A stretch of DNA of 64,000 nt, taken from an uncultured Porphyromonadaceae bacterium. Lineage in GTDB: Bacteria > Bacteroidota > Bacteroidia > Bacteroidales > Muribaculaceae. The stretch lies in assembly GCA_900548975.1 (NCBI GenBank), contig URMS01000006.1, positions 1 to 64,000 on the forward strand. The letters are read 5' to 3'. Positions 43,201 to 51,319 of this stretch are shown piece by piece. Position 1 is the stretch's first letter. Each line of letters begins with the position of its first letter. The notes beneath the pieces were generated by a model, which did not search any database, had not been told where the DNA came from, and saw nothing but the letters and a program-made list of their open reading frames with translations. Made by a program: the position numbers and the translations under genes.

Positions 43201-45067
43201 CGACCAGCTTGTAGGCAAAGGTTCGGCAGGGATTACCGATTTTATCTACGGCCGCGAAAAAGTAGCCGACTTTAAAGCTGATTTCGACATCTCGGCAACC
43301 CCGTCGGGCACCATACGCGCCAATGCCGATCTGCTGGTCGACGGAGTAAAAACCATCACCGTAAGCGGTGCGCTTAACGACACCACCGCCACGTCGCCTA
43401 TGGCTCTCGACTTCTCGATGATACATTTCCCGCTGGCTACGGTAAATCCGTTCCTTCCTCCAGGCGTGGCAAAACTGTCGGGAATGCTCAATGGTACCAT
43501 GGATATCAGCGGTACTTCCGACCGGCCCATTGTCAACGGCTATCTCGATTTCGATTCCACGGCGGTGCGTCTGGCTCTCACAGGCACGCAGTACCGTTTC
43601 AGCGAGGACAGCATACCCGTCCGCGACAATGTGGTGGACTTCAGCCGGTTCGCCATATCGGGCTGTAACGAGAATCCGCTGACGGTCGATGGTACTGTCG
43701 ACTTCAAGGACCTCAACAACATGAAATTCAACCTCGCCCTGAAGGCTGCCAACATGCAGATAGTGAACAGCCGCAAGGCCTCCAAGGGCGCCGATGTCTA
43801 CGGCAAAGCCTATATCGATCTCGACGGGCATGTCACCGGCTCTATGCGCCTGATGAACGTCGATGCCAAACTCGGCATTCTCGCAGGCACAAACGTGACC
43901 TATGTCATACCCGACGCAACCAGTGCCATCGTCAACCGGTCGAATTCCGACATGGTGAAATTCGTGAGCTTCGCCGACAGCAGCGCTGTGGCCGTTGCCG
44001 ACAGCCTCACTTATACGGGCATGGCTATGTTCCTCGATGCCGAACTGAGCATCGAAAGCGGCTCCATAATAAGTGTCGACCTGTCGTCCGACGGCAAGAA
44101 CAAAGTACAGCTTCTCTCGAACGGTTCTCTCGACTACACCATGACACCTCTGAGCGACGGACGGCTTGTCGGACGCCTGAATATCGACGGAGGATTCGTG
44201 CGCTACTCGCAGCCGCCTATCATCTCCGAAAAGATATTCAATTTCCAGAACGGCAGCTATGTGGCTTTCAACGGCGACATGATGAATCCGACCCTCAACA
44301 TCCACGCTGTCGACGTGCTCAAAGCCAATGTCACGCAGACAGGCCAGAACTCGCGTCTGGTGAACTTCGATGTCGCCCTCGGTGTCACCGGCACTCTCAG
44401 CCAGATGAACGTGGCATTCGACCTCTCGACCAACGACGATATGACCGTCGCCAACGAACTCGAATCCATGACGCGCGAGCAGCGCGCCAACCAGGCCATG
44501 AACCTTCTGCTCTACAACGTATACACCGGTCCCGGTACCAAGGCCAACGCCTCGCTCAGCGGCAATCCGCTTTTCTCCTTCCTGGAGTCGCAGGTCAACT
44601 CGTGGGCCGCCAACAATATCAAGGGCGTGGACATCAGTTTCGGTATCGACCAGTACGACCGGACAATCGACGGCTCGACTTCGTCGACCATGCGATACTC
44701 CTACCAGGTGTCGAAGTCGCTCTTCAACGACCGTGTGAAAATAGTGGTGGGCGGCAACTACAGCACCGACGCCAACGCCGACGAGAACTTCTCGCAGAAC
44801 CTTATCAACGATATATCGTTCGAATACTTCCTCAACAAGACACGCACCATGTATCTGCGCATATTCCGCCACACCGGCTATGAGAGCATACTCGAGGGCG
44901 AAATCACCCAGACGGGTGTCGGCTTCGTATACCGGCGCAAACTGCGCCGCCTCGGCGACATGTTCCTGCCACCGTCGTTTGTGCGCCGTCGTGAGGAGGC
45001 CGCCCGGGCAGCCGAGGAAGCGGCCCGTAACCAGGTAAGTGAAACCGATAAAACCGTGAAGCCGTGA
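40241..45067 (+). CDS. tamB: Translocation and assembly module protein TamB
   Basis: This 1608-residue inner-membrane-anchored protein has one membrane segment at about residues 10-32, then a very long repetitive beta structure spanning the periplasm. AsmA-like repeats occupy the first half. The C-terminal TamB (DUF490) domain covers about the last 400 residues, with FSFLESQVNSWAANNIKGVD, YDRTIDGSTSSTMRYSYQ and TYLRIFRHTGYESILEGEIT-type lines. Translation starts at GTG 40241; no in-frame ATG fits the N-terminus. Its stop overlaps the GTG start of the TamA-like gene by 4 bp (GTGA). TamB-type proteins are thought to serve lipid transport or outer-membrane protein assembly. Confidence 0.93.
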   Translation: MNIRSAIGSLSRILLYTLLAVGLLAAGILGMVYSSWVQDLARKAVIGKIDSLPGDTHLELDRFSLRFPLRLEIEGLALTQNGDTVVGARLLKADVRLLPLLRGNAEVDAATLLGGRYVIGTPDSLMYMTVDADSLSVEPASVALSDMAITLGDASIGGGRLAMVIRPDTSAPEPPAPPTRMSIRAGSLTLRDFDYSMRLMPAIDTLAAHIDYAVARSGDIDLFNQKIALASFKGRGMDARYIVPDSAAIAAGGPYPSAAVAAPDSAVVSAPWTVSIDTIAFDASKALYATAGLRPMPGLDFGYIAVDDVNLRLHDFYNRATTVRLPLALSGRERCGVSLDVTGILDIDSVGLRFRDFRLVTPDGTAAAFGGMMGMGDLASDPTLPLALSLDGAFAPSDLGLMFPAFSPYLAAIPSAGDILLDLGVSGTAGKLDIDTLELRLNRCLTLKADGSVENMMNPDALGGDIKLSGNIIDVNGLKNKLLDPATAKTLSIPPMTLAGNMAMRRGVADGRLTARTKSGAIRLDGRWNSRREDYTATVATDRFPVNAFMPLLGVGEVTAGLKATGHGYNPFAADTELDAGLDVKSAVYQGVAYKNIEGKAHVAGGRADVSLTSADEALDFALDAAGNLTGDSYDWTVDMQGRNIDLESLGMSTEPATIELYAKADATIGPGKNNIKAHVVLDDLFFRRHSGTISLSDVDAHFAGADSLTSLSVTNRDFLASFSASCGLDTLASRFSRASGILAEQMASYMINIDTLSQALPPFALDIRQGRNGLVNDILAPSRMSVRNLRLSADNDSILALNGTVLGFDTGSMRLDSIYITGRQHHEHLHFAAGLENRPGNMDQWHKVTLQGKGEANSLLMRLSQQNLKGDTGYDLGLVASAEAADSTLTLNVKPYTPVIGYQPWTVNDDNFISYHIPDKHIDANLRMKGGNSALALYTEHVGDTGQEDLVVKLTDIHIADWIALNPFAPPMKGDVSADMRLNRQGDQLVGKGSAGITDFIYGREKVADFKADFDISATPSGTIRANADLLVDGVKTITVSGALNDTTATSPMALDFSMIHFPLATVNPFLPPGVAKLSGMLNGTMDISGTSDRPIVNGYLDFDSTAVRLALTGTQYRFSEDSIPVRDNVVDFSRFAISGCNENPLTVDGTVDFKDLNNMKFNLALKAANMQIVNSRKASKGADVYGKAYIDLDGHVTGSMRLMNVDAKLGILAGTNVTYVIPDATSAIVNRSNSDMVKFVSFADSSAVAVADSLTYTGMAMFLDAELSIESGSIISVDLSSDGKNKVQLLSNGSLDYTMTPLSDGRLVGRLNIDGGFVRYSQPPIISEKIFNFQNGSYVAFNGDMMNPTLNIHAVDVLKANVTQTGQNSRLVNFDVALGVTGTLSQMNVAFDLSTNDDMTVANELESMTREQRANQAMNLLLYNVYTGPGTKANASLSGNPLFSFLESQVNSWAANNIKGVDISFGIDQYDRTIDGSTSSTMRYSYQVSKSLFNDRVKIVVGGNYSTDANADENFSQNLINDISFEYFLNKTRTMYLRIFRHTGYESILEGEITQTGVGFVYRRKLRRLGDMFLPPSFVRRREEAARAAEEAARNQVSETDKTVKP

Positions 45068-47349
45068 AGTGGATACGCTACATATACATCGCTGCCGTGG
45101 CCGCCGTGCTCGCGGCGTGCTCGACCACGGCGCGCATACCCGCCGACGAGGTGCTCTACACCGGCGTCAAGAAAGTTGAGATGGCAGAAGATTCGGTGAA
45201 GATACCGCCGGCGCTCACTTCGGCCGTGAAAGAGGCTGTCGACGTGGCGCCCAACAACTACTGGAAACTTTTGGGATGGCACTATCCGTTCCCGCTCGGG
45301 CTGTGGGTGTACAACAACTGGCCCAATCCCGAGAAAGGCCTGCGCCACTGGCTCTACGAGAAACTGGTGGCCGAGCCCGTTCTGGTGTCCGACGTTCGCC
45401 CCGAGGTGCGCACACGCATGATAGAGCAGATTCTCGACAACAACGGCTACTTCCGCGGCACCGCCACCTACGAGCTGGTGAAAGGCCGCAACAAGAAGAA
45501 AGCCAAGATTCTCTATACGGTCAATCCCGGTCCGGCCTTCCCGGTCGACACCGTTATGCTGCTGCCCGACAGCACTGCGCTCTATTCGCTTATCGATTCG
45601 CTGGCACGGACCGACGACTATCTGTCGATGAAGTCGCCGCGCTTCTCGGTCGATTCGCTTGCCAATGCCCGCAAGCGCATTACGAACTCCCTCCGCAACC
45701 GCGGATATTATTTCTTTCAGCCCGACTATATCGAATATCTGGCCGACAGCCTCGAGAACCCAGGCAAGATAGCCCTTAAGGTCGATATGGCGAGCAATGC
45801 GCCCAAATTCGCCCTGCAGCCCTACCGCACAGGCAAGGTGACCATACGCGTAAACCGTTCACAAGGCGGAGGCAAGCCCGATACGGTGAAACTGTCCCGC
45901 TCCACACTCATACAGATGATGCCATCGAGGCTGCGACGCAGGATTTTCGACGAAAATGTCACTTTCCGACCCGGCCGCACATTCTCGGTGCGGAATATGG
46001 ACCGCACACAGGCCAATCTGGCACGTCTGGGCATATTCAGCGGCATAGAGATCAATGCGCGGCCCGATACCTCGGCGCGCGACAGCCGTGTGCTCGACGT
46101 CGACATCGACTGCACCTTCGATACTCCGCTCGAGACATCGCTCGAAGTGAACGCATCCTCAAAATCGAACAGCTACATAGGCCCGGGCCTTACTTTCGGT
46201 GTAACCAACAAAAATATATTCGGCGGCGGCGAACAGCTGTCGGTGAAGCTCACCGGTACATACGAGTGGCAGACCGGCCGTGGCCGCGGCTCGATATTCA
46301 ATTCCTACGAGGTGGGCATCACCGGCTCGCTGGCGTTTCCGCGGCTGCTTGCGCCGCGCTTCATACCGCGCAGCCGCTTCCAGCTCAACTGGACACGCCT
46401 GCAGCTCAATGCCGATCTGCTCAACCGCCCGCACTATTTCAAGATGGCGCAGTTCAATGCGTCGATCAACTACGACTGGCGAGTGCGCCGCCACGTGCAG
46501 AACACCCTCACTCTCTTCAAGCTCACCTACACCAACCTCATGCACACCACCCATGAGTTCGACTCGATAATGGCGGCCAATCCGTCGGTGGCCCAGAGTT
46601 TCCGCAGCCAGTTCATACCGCAGATGAGCTACACCTATGTCTACGACCGGCAGATAAATCCCGACAACACCATAAACTGGCAGTTTACCGTGCAGGAAGC
46701 CGGCAATATATTCTGGGCCATCTACCGCGCCTGCGGCAAGAAGGGCGAGAAAGAACTCTTCGGCACGCCGTTCTCGCAGTTCGTCAAGGGTCAGACACAG
46801 CTCGTGTGGGGACGCCGCATATTCTATGGCGACCACTGGCTGGTGAGCCGCGTGGCAGTGGGGGCCGCTCACGCCTACGGCAACTCCACACAAGTACCCT
46901 ATGCCGAACAGTTCTATGTAGGCGGCGCCAATTCTATCCGTGCGTTTGCCGTGCGCAGCATCGGCCCCGGCAGCTACAAGGCTCCGGATGGCATGCCTGA
47001 AGATTATTTCGACCGCACCGGTACATTCAAATTCGAGGCCAACGTTGAATACCGCTTCCCGCTGATGGGTCCTCTACACGGCGCCCTCTTCGTCGATGCC
47101 GGCAACGTGTGGCTGCTCAAGAACGACCCCATGCGCCCCGGCGGCACACTCGAGGCAAAGAATTTCCTGCGCGAGATAGCTCTCGGCACCGGATTCGGAC
47201 TGCGCTTCGACATATCGATGCTTGTGGTACGCGCCGACCTCGGCATAGGCATACACGCGCCGTACAACACCGGCCACGGAGGCTACTACAATATGGCTAA
47301 TTTCGGCAAATCGCTGGCTTTCCACCTCGCTATCGGGTATCCGTTCTGA
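45064..47349 (+). CDS. tamL: TamA-like outer-membrane lipoprotein (TamL), BamA superfamily
   Basis: This 761-residue Omp85 protein has a lipobox VLAAC at about residue 19, the feature that distinguishes Bacteroidetes TamL from proteobacterial TamA. POTRA-like domains occupy about 25-370, for example FRGTATYELVKGRNKKKAKI and NRGYYFFQPDYIEYL. The 16-strand barrel follows, with FYVGGANSIRAFAVRSIGPG as the conserved VRGF/IRAF region and a terminal SLAFHLAIGYPF. It starts with GTG overlapping the tamB stop, so the two are made together. In Flavobacteria TamL is reported as the lipidated TamA homologue paired with TamB. Confidence 0.93.
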   Translation: MKWIRYIYIAAVAAVLAACSTTARIPADEVLYTGVKKVEMAEDSVKIPPALTSAVKEAVDVAPNNYWKLLGWHYPFPLGLWVYNNWPNPEKGLRHWLYEKLVAEPVLVSDVRPEVRTRMIEQILDNNGYFRGTATYELVKGRNKKKAKILYTVNPGPAFPVDTVMLLPDSTALYSLIDSLARTDDYLSMKSPRFSVDSLANARKRITNSLRNRGYYFFQPDYIEYLADSLENPGKIALKVDMASNAPKFALQPYRTGKVTIRVNRSQGGGKPDTVKLSRSTLIQMMPSRLRRRIFDENVTFRPGRTFSVRNMDRTQANLARLGIFSGIEINARPDTSARDSRVLDVDIDCTFDTPLETSLEVNASSKSNSYIGPGLTFGVTNKNIFGGGEQLSVKLTGTYEWQTGRGRGSIFNSYEVGITGSLAFPRLLAPRFIPRSRFQLNWTRLQLNADLLNRPHYFKMAQFNASINYDWRVRRHVQNTLTLFKLTYTNLMHTTHEFDSIMAANPSVAQSFRSQFIPQMSYTYVYDRQINPDNTINWQFTVQEAGNIFWAIYRACGKKGEKELFGTPFSQFVKGQTQLVWGRRIFYGDHWLVSRVAVGAAHAYGNSTQVPYAEQFYVGGANSIRAFAVRSIGPGSYKAPDGMPEDYFDRTGTFKFEANVEYRFPLMGPLHGALFVDAGNVWLLKNDPMRPGGTLEAKNFLREIALGTGFGLRFDISMLVVRADLGIGIHAPYNTGHGGYYNMANFGKSLAFHLAIGYPF

Positions 47350-47357
47350 AAATTCCG

Positions 47358-47365
47358 TATCTTTG
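47358..47365 (+). promoter_or_regulatory. -7 element of the NUDIX gene
   Basis: TATCTTTG lies 19 bp before the ATG at 47384, giving a predicted leader of about 12 nt. No -33 TTTG is present at the right distance. Confidence 0.55.
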
Positions 47366-47383
47366 CAAAAAAAGTTCTAAGAT

Positions 47384-47935
47384 ATGGAGAAGTGGAAAAC
47401 GCTTTCGAGCGAATATCTCTACCGCCGTCCCTGGCTGACAGCCCGCCGCGATGTGGTGCAGCTGCCTAATGGGCAGATACACAACGAATACTACGTACTC
47501 GAATACCCCACATGGGTGAATATAATCGCTATTACCGAGGAAGGCAAGTATGTGATGGTGCGCCAGTACCGCCACGGACTCGGCGACATCTTCACCGAGC
47601 TGTGCGCCGGTGTGGTGGAGGATGGCGAGGAGCCGCTGTCCGGCGCACGCCGCGAACTCGAGGAGGAAACCGGCTACACCGGCGGCCGCTGGTCGCTCCA
47701 GTGCGTGCTGTGCCCCAACCCGAGTGCCAATACCAACCTCAACTACTGTTTCCTTGCCGAGGGTGTCCGCAAGACCTCGGGGCAGCATCTCGACCGTACC
47801 GAGGATATCGAAGTGCTGCTGCTCGACCGCAAAGAGGTGTGGCAGATGCTCGTGGACGATAAAATAAAGCAGGCGCTGATGGCCGCTCCGCTGTGGCGCC
47901 ATTTCGCTCTTGCCGGCCGTACCGATGAAGCGTAA
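47384..47935 (+). CDS. NUDIX hydrolase (ADP-ribose pyrophosphatase-like)
   Basis: This 183-residue cytoplasmic hydrolase carries the full Nudix box, GVVEDGEE followed by the REL-EE-TGY core (ARRELEEETGY). Upstream lines VVQLPNGQIHNEYYVLEYP and YVMVRQYRHGLGDIFTELCAG fit the ADP-sugar pyrophosphatase group. The substrate is probably ADP-ribose or another nucleoside diphosphate sugar, inferred from family. It has its own -7 element and overlaps the start of the sulfatase-fold gene by 11 bp. Confidence 0.92.
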   Translation: MEKWKTLSSEYLYRRPWLTARRDVVQLPNGQIHNEYYVLEYPTWVNIIAITEEGKYVMVRQYRHGLGDIFTELCAGVVEDGEEPLSGARRELEEETGYTGGRWSLQCVLCPNPSANTNLNYCFLAEGVRKTSGQHLDRTEDIEVLLLDRKEVWQMLVDDKIKQALMAAPLWRHFALAGRTDEA

Positions 47936-49865
47936 GTGGTTCGGCGCCGATGCTCCCGCGGCCACTCTGTGGCAGCTCGGCGTGGCTCTGCTGCTTCTGT
48001 GGCTGAGCCGCTTCGCTTTCGCGGCCTATAATGCCGACATCTGTCAGGTCGGCTCTTTCGGCGAGGCTCTCAGGCTTGCCGCGGCCGGTCTGCGCTTCGA
48101 TCTGAGCGCATTGGCATACTTCAATGTGCTTTTCATAGCTATGCGTATACTGCCGTTCGGCTTTGTCTACGGCAGAGTGTACAACCGTGTGGCCATGTGG
48201 GTCTACGGAGTGTGCAACTCGCTTCTGCTGGCCATCAATCTTGGCGATATACCCTATTTCCGCTTCACGGGCGCCCGCCTGCGCTGGAGCAATATCCTCA
48301 ATATCACCACCGATTCCGACATATGGCGCATAGTGCTGCAATATGCCGGCTCGTACTGGTGGGCTTTCGGCGCCGTGGCCATTGTGATAGCGCTGATGAT
48401 GTATCTTGCCACGCGTGTGAGGCTTCGCCGACCGCAGGGACGTGCGGGAAAGCTGTGGCTCCGCATTGCCGTGGCGGTGGTTTTCGCCGCATGCACATTC
48501 GTGGCTATGCGCGGTCGGGTGGGCGCGGGAGTGCCTCTGGCCATACCCGATGCGGCTTTTGCCGTGTCGAAATCGCCGCAGATAAATGTTGTCCTCAATT
48601 CGCCTTTCTGCATACTGCGATCGCTCAACCGCCTCAAGAGCAATGCTGAGGCCGAGTATGTCTTCTTCGACGAGAGCACGCTCGCTTCCATACGCAACTC
48701 CGAGCATGCGGGCAACGGCCCCCTGCGACGCCGCAATATCGTGACGATAGTGATAGAAAGCGGAGGCTCGGCATGGCTCGACAGCATAGGCCCCCGCATA
48801 GGCGGCGAAAAGCACGGTCTGATGCCTTTCCTCGATTCGATAGCGGGGCAGTCGGCGGTATTCGTGCACACCATAGCATGCAGCCGCTCGTCATGTGGCG
48901 GTTTTACGGCGGTGTCGTGCGGCTTTCCGGCCTTCGATCCGTTCTACTACATGCTTTCGCCCTATAACAAGAACACTCTCGACGCTCCGGCCCGGCTTCT
49001 TGCCGAAAAAGGCTGGGACACAACTTTCTACTACGGCTGCAAACACGGCTCCTTCAATATCGACCAGACTGCATTCGCATCGGGCTACAACCGCATCGTC
49101 GACCGCGAGAAATATGGCGACGACAGCGACTACGACGGCATGTGGGGCATATTCGACTATCCTATGGCCGAATATATAGCAGCCGATCTTGGCAGCCGCC
49201 CCGAGCCTTTCCTGGCCAACTGGTTCACGGTGTCGGCTCACGGGCCGTTTACCATTCCCGACGGTTGGGATACAAGCGGATACCTGCACCCCGAGGCATC
49301 GCCCGAACGTGGTCTCGAGTACACCGACCGGGCGTTGCGGCGTTTCTTCGAGCTTGCGTCGGCACAGCCGTGGTACGATAACACTACCTTTATCATCACC
49401 GCCGACCACGGCAACCGCGATTTCAAGGGCACGGACTACGATACTCCATATATACAGAGTCATATCCCCTTTATCGTCTATACTCCCGACGGCTCGGTTG
49501 AGCCGATGTTCTGCGACGACCGCGCTTTCTCGCAGCACGACATAGCGGCTACCACTCTCGCGCTTGCAGGCTACGACGAGCCTTTCGTACAGCTCGGCAC
49601 CGATGCGTTCGACCCCGATGCCCGCAGCTTCGGCATACAGCGCATATCGGGCCGCTATATGGTCGTGGGTCCGCGCTATGCCATATTCACGTCGCCCGAC
49701 GTGAGATCGGTGGAGGAAGTCTACGATATTGTCGCCGATCCGGTCATGAAGGCGCCCCTCGCGTCCTTCGACACCGATGAGGCCGACACTCTGCTCCGTC
49801 AGGCCCAGGCCTTCCTCCAGGACTATACCGGGCGCCTGATTCACGACCGCCTCTCAGCCGACTGA
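47925..49865 (+). CDS. LTA synthase-like membrane sulfatase-fold protein
   Basis: This 646-residue protein has five predicted membrane segments in the first 200 residues, then an extracytoplasmic alkaline-phosphatase/sulfatase-fold domain. Metal-site motifs are IVIESGGSAW, VSAHGPF and ITADHGN. In the family the nucleophile is Thr in a segment like RTD(R/K)G; here the aligned segment reads CSRSSCGGFTAVSCGFPAF, so Ser appears to replace Thr. No CxPxR sulfatase motif is present. It likely transfers a phospho-alcohol group or hydrolyses a phosphodiester at the envelope. The ATG at 47925 overlaps the NUDIX stop and begins a normal membrane-protein N-terminus (MKRKWFG). Confidence 0.88.
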   Translation: MKRKWFGADAPAATLWQLGVALLLLWLSRFAFAAYNADICQVGSFGEALRLAAAGLRFDLSALAYFNVLFIAMRILPFGFVYGRVYNRVAMWVYGVCNSLLLAINLGDIPYFRFTGARLRWSNILNITTDSDIWRIVLQYAGSYWWAFGAVAIVIALMMYLATRVRLRRPQGRAGKLWLRIAVAVVFAACTFVAMRGRVGAGVPLAIPDAAFAVSKSPQINVVLNSPFCILRSLNRLKSNAEAEYVFFDESTLASIRNSEHAGNGPLRRRNIVTIVIESGGSAWLDSIGPRIGGEKHGLMPFLDSIAGQSAVFVHTIACSRSSCGGFTAVSCGFPAFDPFYYMLSPYNKNTLDAPARLLAEKGWDTTFYYGCKHGSFNIDQTAFASGYNRIVDREKYGDDSDYDGMWGIFDYPMAEYIAADLGSRPEPFLANWFTVSAHGPFTIPDGWDTSGYLHPEASPERGLEYTDRALRRFFELASAQPWYDNTTFIITADHGNRDFKGTDYDTPYIQSHIPFIVYTPDGSVEPMFCDDRAFSQHDIAATTLALAGYDEPFVQLGTDAFDPDARSFGIQRISGRYMVVGPRYAIFTSPDVRSVEEVYDIVADPVMKAPLASFDTDEADTLLRQAQAFLQDYTGRLIHDRLSAD

Positions 49866-49879
49866 TTTTTCAAGATCAG

Positions 49880-49909
49880 TCTCGCAACCCGCGTGAGCGG
49901 GTTGCGAGA
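49880..49909. repeat. 13-bp hairpin with GTGA loop
   Basis: TCTCGCAACCCGC (49880-49892) and GCGGGTTGCGAGA (49897-49909) form a perfect stem with a GTGA tetraloop of the GNRA type. It lies 14 bp after the stop of the LTA synthase-like gene and opens the hairpin-rich spacer. Confidence 0.8.
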
Positions 49910-49926
49910 AGATAGACGCGTTTGTG

Positions 49927-49949
49927 CGACTCCTGCGGAGTCGTTTTTT
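49927..49949 (+). terminator. Intrinsic terminator of the NUDIX-LTA synthase-like unit
   Basis: CGACTCC, loop TGC, GGAGTCG, then TTTTTT: a 7-bp stem directly followed by six T residues. Confidence 0.8.
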
Positions 49950-49967
49950 GAGGCTATGGCATAATTT

Positions 49968-50369
49968 AACCCGGGTTGCGGACGGCCTTCGGCTCCCTTA
50001 ACCCGGGCCTAACATCTCTCACCGCTACGCGGTGGCGTCGGGTATGGAGACATCCGCAGGAGGTTGATTATGAATAGCCCGGCATGCCGCCGTGCATGCC
50101 GGGGTTTAGGGCGTCCTCACGGAAAAAGCCTCTGGAAGAGGCTGATTATTTTTTCGTGGGCGCCCTGATAATCGGCCTCCTGGCGGAGGCCATCATGTTA
50201 TTGGGCGTCTTTTGTCCCGGCATGCACGTTGGCATGCCGGGCTACTCGAAATCGGCCTCCGTCGGAGGCCTCGGAGAGGCCGCATCCGTATACAGCCCCA
50301 TGCGCGAGCGCATGGGGGGGGCGTGGTTGTATCGAACGAGGGTTCTGCAACACCCTCTTGGGGAGAGGG
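49968..50369. repeat. Gene-free tract packed with short hairpins
   Basis: The 49866-50431 spacer holds no gene I can support. It contains the palindrome AACCCGGGTT (49968-49977) with a second TTAACCCGGG at 49998-50007. Hairpins follow at 50020-50034 (CACCGC, loop TAC), 50078-50103 (CCCGGCATGC, 10-bp stem), 50128-50142 (GCCTCT, loop GGA), 50174-50191 (GGCCTCC, loop TGGC), 50216-50241 (CCCGGCATGC again), 50254-50270 (GGCCTCC, loop GTC), 50296-50317 (CCCCATGCG, loop CGAG) and 50353-50369 (CCCTCT). The order CCCGGCATGC hairpin then GGCCTCC hairpin occurs twice. The function is unknown. Confidence 0.8.
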
Positions 50370-50376
50370 GAGACGA

Positions 50377-50408
50377 AAAAAGCAGCGCCCGGCGAGGTGC
50401 TGCTTTTT
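50377..50408. terminator. Bidirectional terminator hairpin
   Basis: AAAAAGCAGC (50377-50386) pairs with GCTGCTTTTT (50399-50408). The A-run and T-run allow termination in both directions, and it would serve the minus-strand histone H1-like gene that ends at 50432. Confidence 0.75.
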
Positions 50409-50431
50409 CGATTCGGCGGAGGGGGTGCCGA

Positions 50432-50608
50432 TTACTTTTTAGCCTGTTCCAGAGATGCTTTGCGGAATTCCTTCATGAGTTTTTCGAGCTCAAGGGAAGC
50501 CTTGCGGGCGCGTGTGCCGGCTGCCTTGTTTCCCTTTTCAACCTGGAGAGCAGCGTCGGCCTTGAAAGCCTCGTAAGCTGCATGGATTTGCTGTACTAAC
50601 GATTCCAT
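50432..50608 (-). CDS. Histone H1-like protein
   Basis: This short gene encodes 58 residues starting MESLVQQIHAAYEAFKADAA, followed by a lysine- and alanine-rich stretch with KGNKAAGTRARKASLELEKL and ending KASLEQAKK. The segment KGNKAAGTRARKASLELEKLL-like is the hallmark of small Bacteroidetes histone H1-like proteins. The role is probably DNA binding or nucleoid organisation (family knowledge). It lies 36 bp downstream of queC on the same strand and ends 24 bp before a strong hairpin. No exact TAnnTTTG promoter was seen, so it may share the queF-queC transcript. Confidence 0.85.
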   Translation of the reverse strand: MESLVQQIHAAYEAFKADAALQVEKGNKAAGTRARKASLELEKLMKEFRKASLEQAKK

Positions 50609-50644
50609 GGACTTTGATTGTTTGATGGTGAATAAATATGTGAA

Positions 50645-51310
50645 TTAGTCTATATAAACAGTAGTGTCCTCTATTCCGGCGTCGGCAAGAGCTTTGCGGC
50701 GTTCGAGGCATGTGCCGCATCGGCCGCAGTGGTGCTCGAGGCCCTTGTAGCAGGAATAGGTGGTGGCATAGTCGATGCCGAGGCGCTTACCGCGCAGGGC
50801 TATATCGGCTTTGTTGAGATAGGTGTAGGGGGCTTTGAGGGATATACCTTCGTAGGTGCCTTCGGCTATGGCTCTCGCCATTGCGTCGATGAAGCTGCCT
50901 CGGCAGTCAGGGTATATGGCATGGTCGCCGGCATGGTTGGCAATCATCACGCAGTCGAGGCCGTGACTCTCGGCGAGGCCTGCGGCTGCGGCGAGCATGA
51001 TACCGTTGCGGAAGGGTACGACGGTCGATTTCATGTTGTCGAAATCGTAGTCGCCGTCGGGCACGGCATCGGCGCCTTCGAGAAGGGAACTGTGGAAGTA
51101 TTTGCCGATGAATGAAAGGTCGATCTCGACGAGCTCTATACCGAGCTGCCGGCAGTGAAACCGGGCGCATTCGAGTTCGCGCATGTTGTGGTTGGAACCG
51201 TAGGAGAAGTTCACTGCCATGTCGATTTCATCGGCATACTCATGGAGCATAGTAACAGAATCCATGCCGCCCGAGAGCACCATAAGAATGTGTTTCTTCT
51301 GTTTCATCAT
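50645..51310 (-). CDS. queC: 7-cyano-7-deazaguanine synthase
   Basis: This 221-residue enzyme makes preQ0 from 7-carboxy-7-deazaguanine with ATP and ammonia, a step in queuosine synthesis. The PP-loop is VLSGGMDSVT near the N-terminus. The zinc-binding cysteines are in TYSCYKGLEHHCGRCGTC near the C-terminus, four in all. IANHAGDHAIYPDCRGSFI is family typical. Two adjacent ATG codons (51310 and 51307) could start it. It lies 9 bp after queF in one operon. Confidence 0.97.
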   Translation of the reverse strand: MMKQKKHILMVLSGGMDSVTMLHEYADEIDMAVNFSYGSNHNMRELECARFHCRQLGIELVEIDLSFIGKYFHSSLLEGADAVPDGDYDFDNMKSTVVPFRNGIMLAAAAGLAESHGLDCVMIANHAGDHAIYPDCRGSFIDAMARAIAEGTYEGISLKAPYTYLNKADIALRGKRLGIDYATTYSCYKGLEHHCGRCGTCLERRKALADAGIEDTTVYID

Positions 51311-51319
51311 AGGTTACGC

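Noticed and set aside
42449..44872. Long open frame antisense to tamB (807 codons)
   Set aside because: Shadow of tamB; composition is His- and Val-rich without motifs.
49866..50410. CRISPR array
   Set aside because: The repeats are inverted hairpins of differing sequence and spacing, not direct repeats with uniform spacers, and no cas gene is near.
50084..50599. 171-codon open frame over the hairpin tract
   Set aside because: It is made of translated inverted repeats and then runs antisense through the histone H1-like gene.
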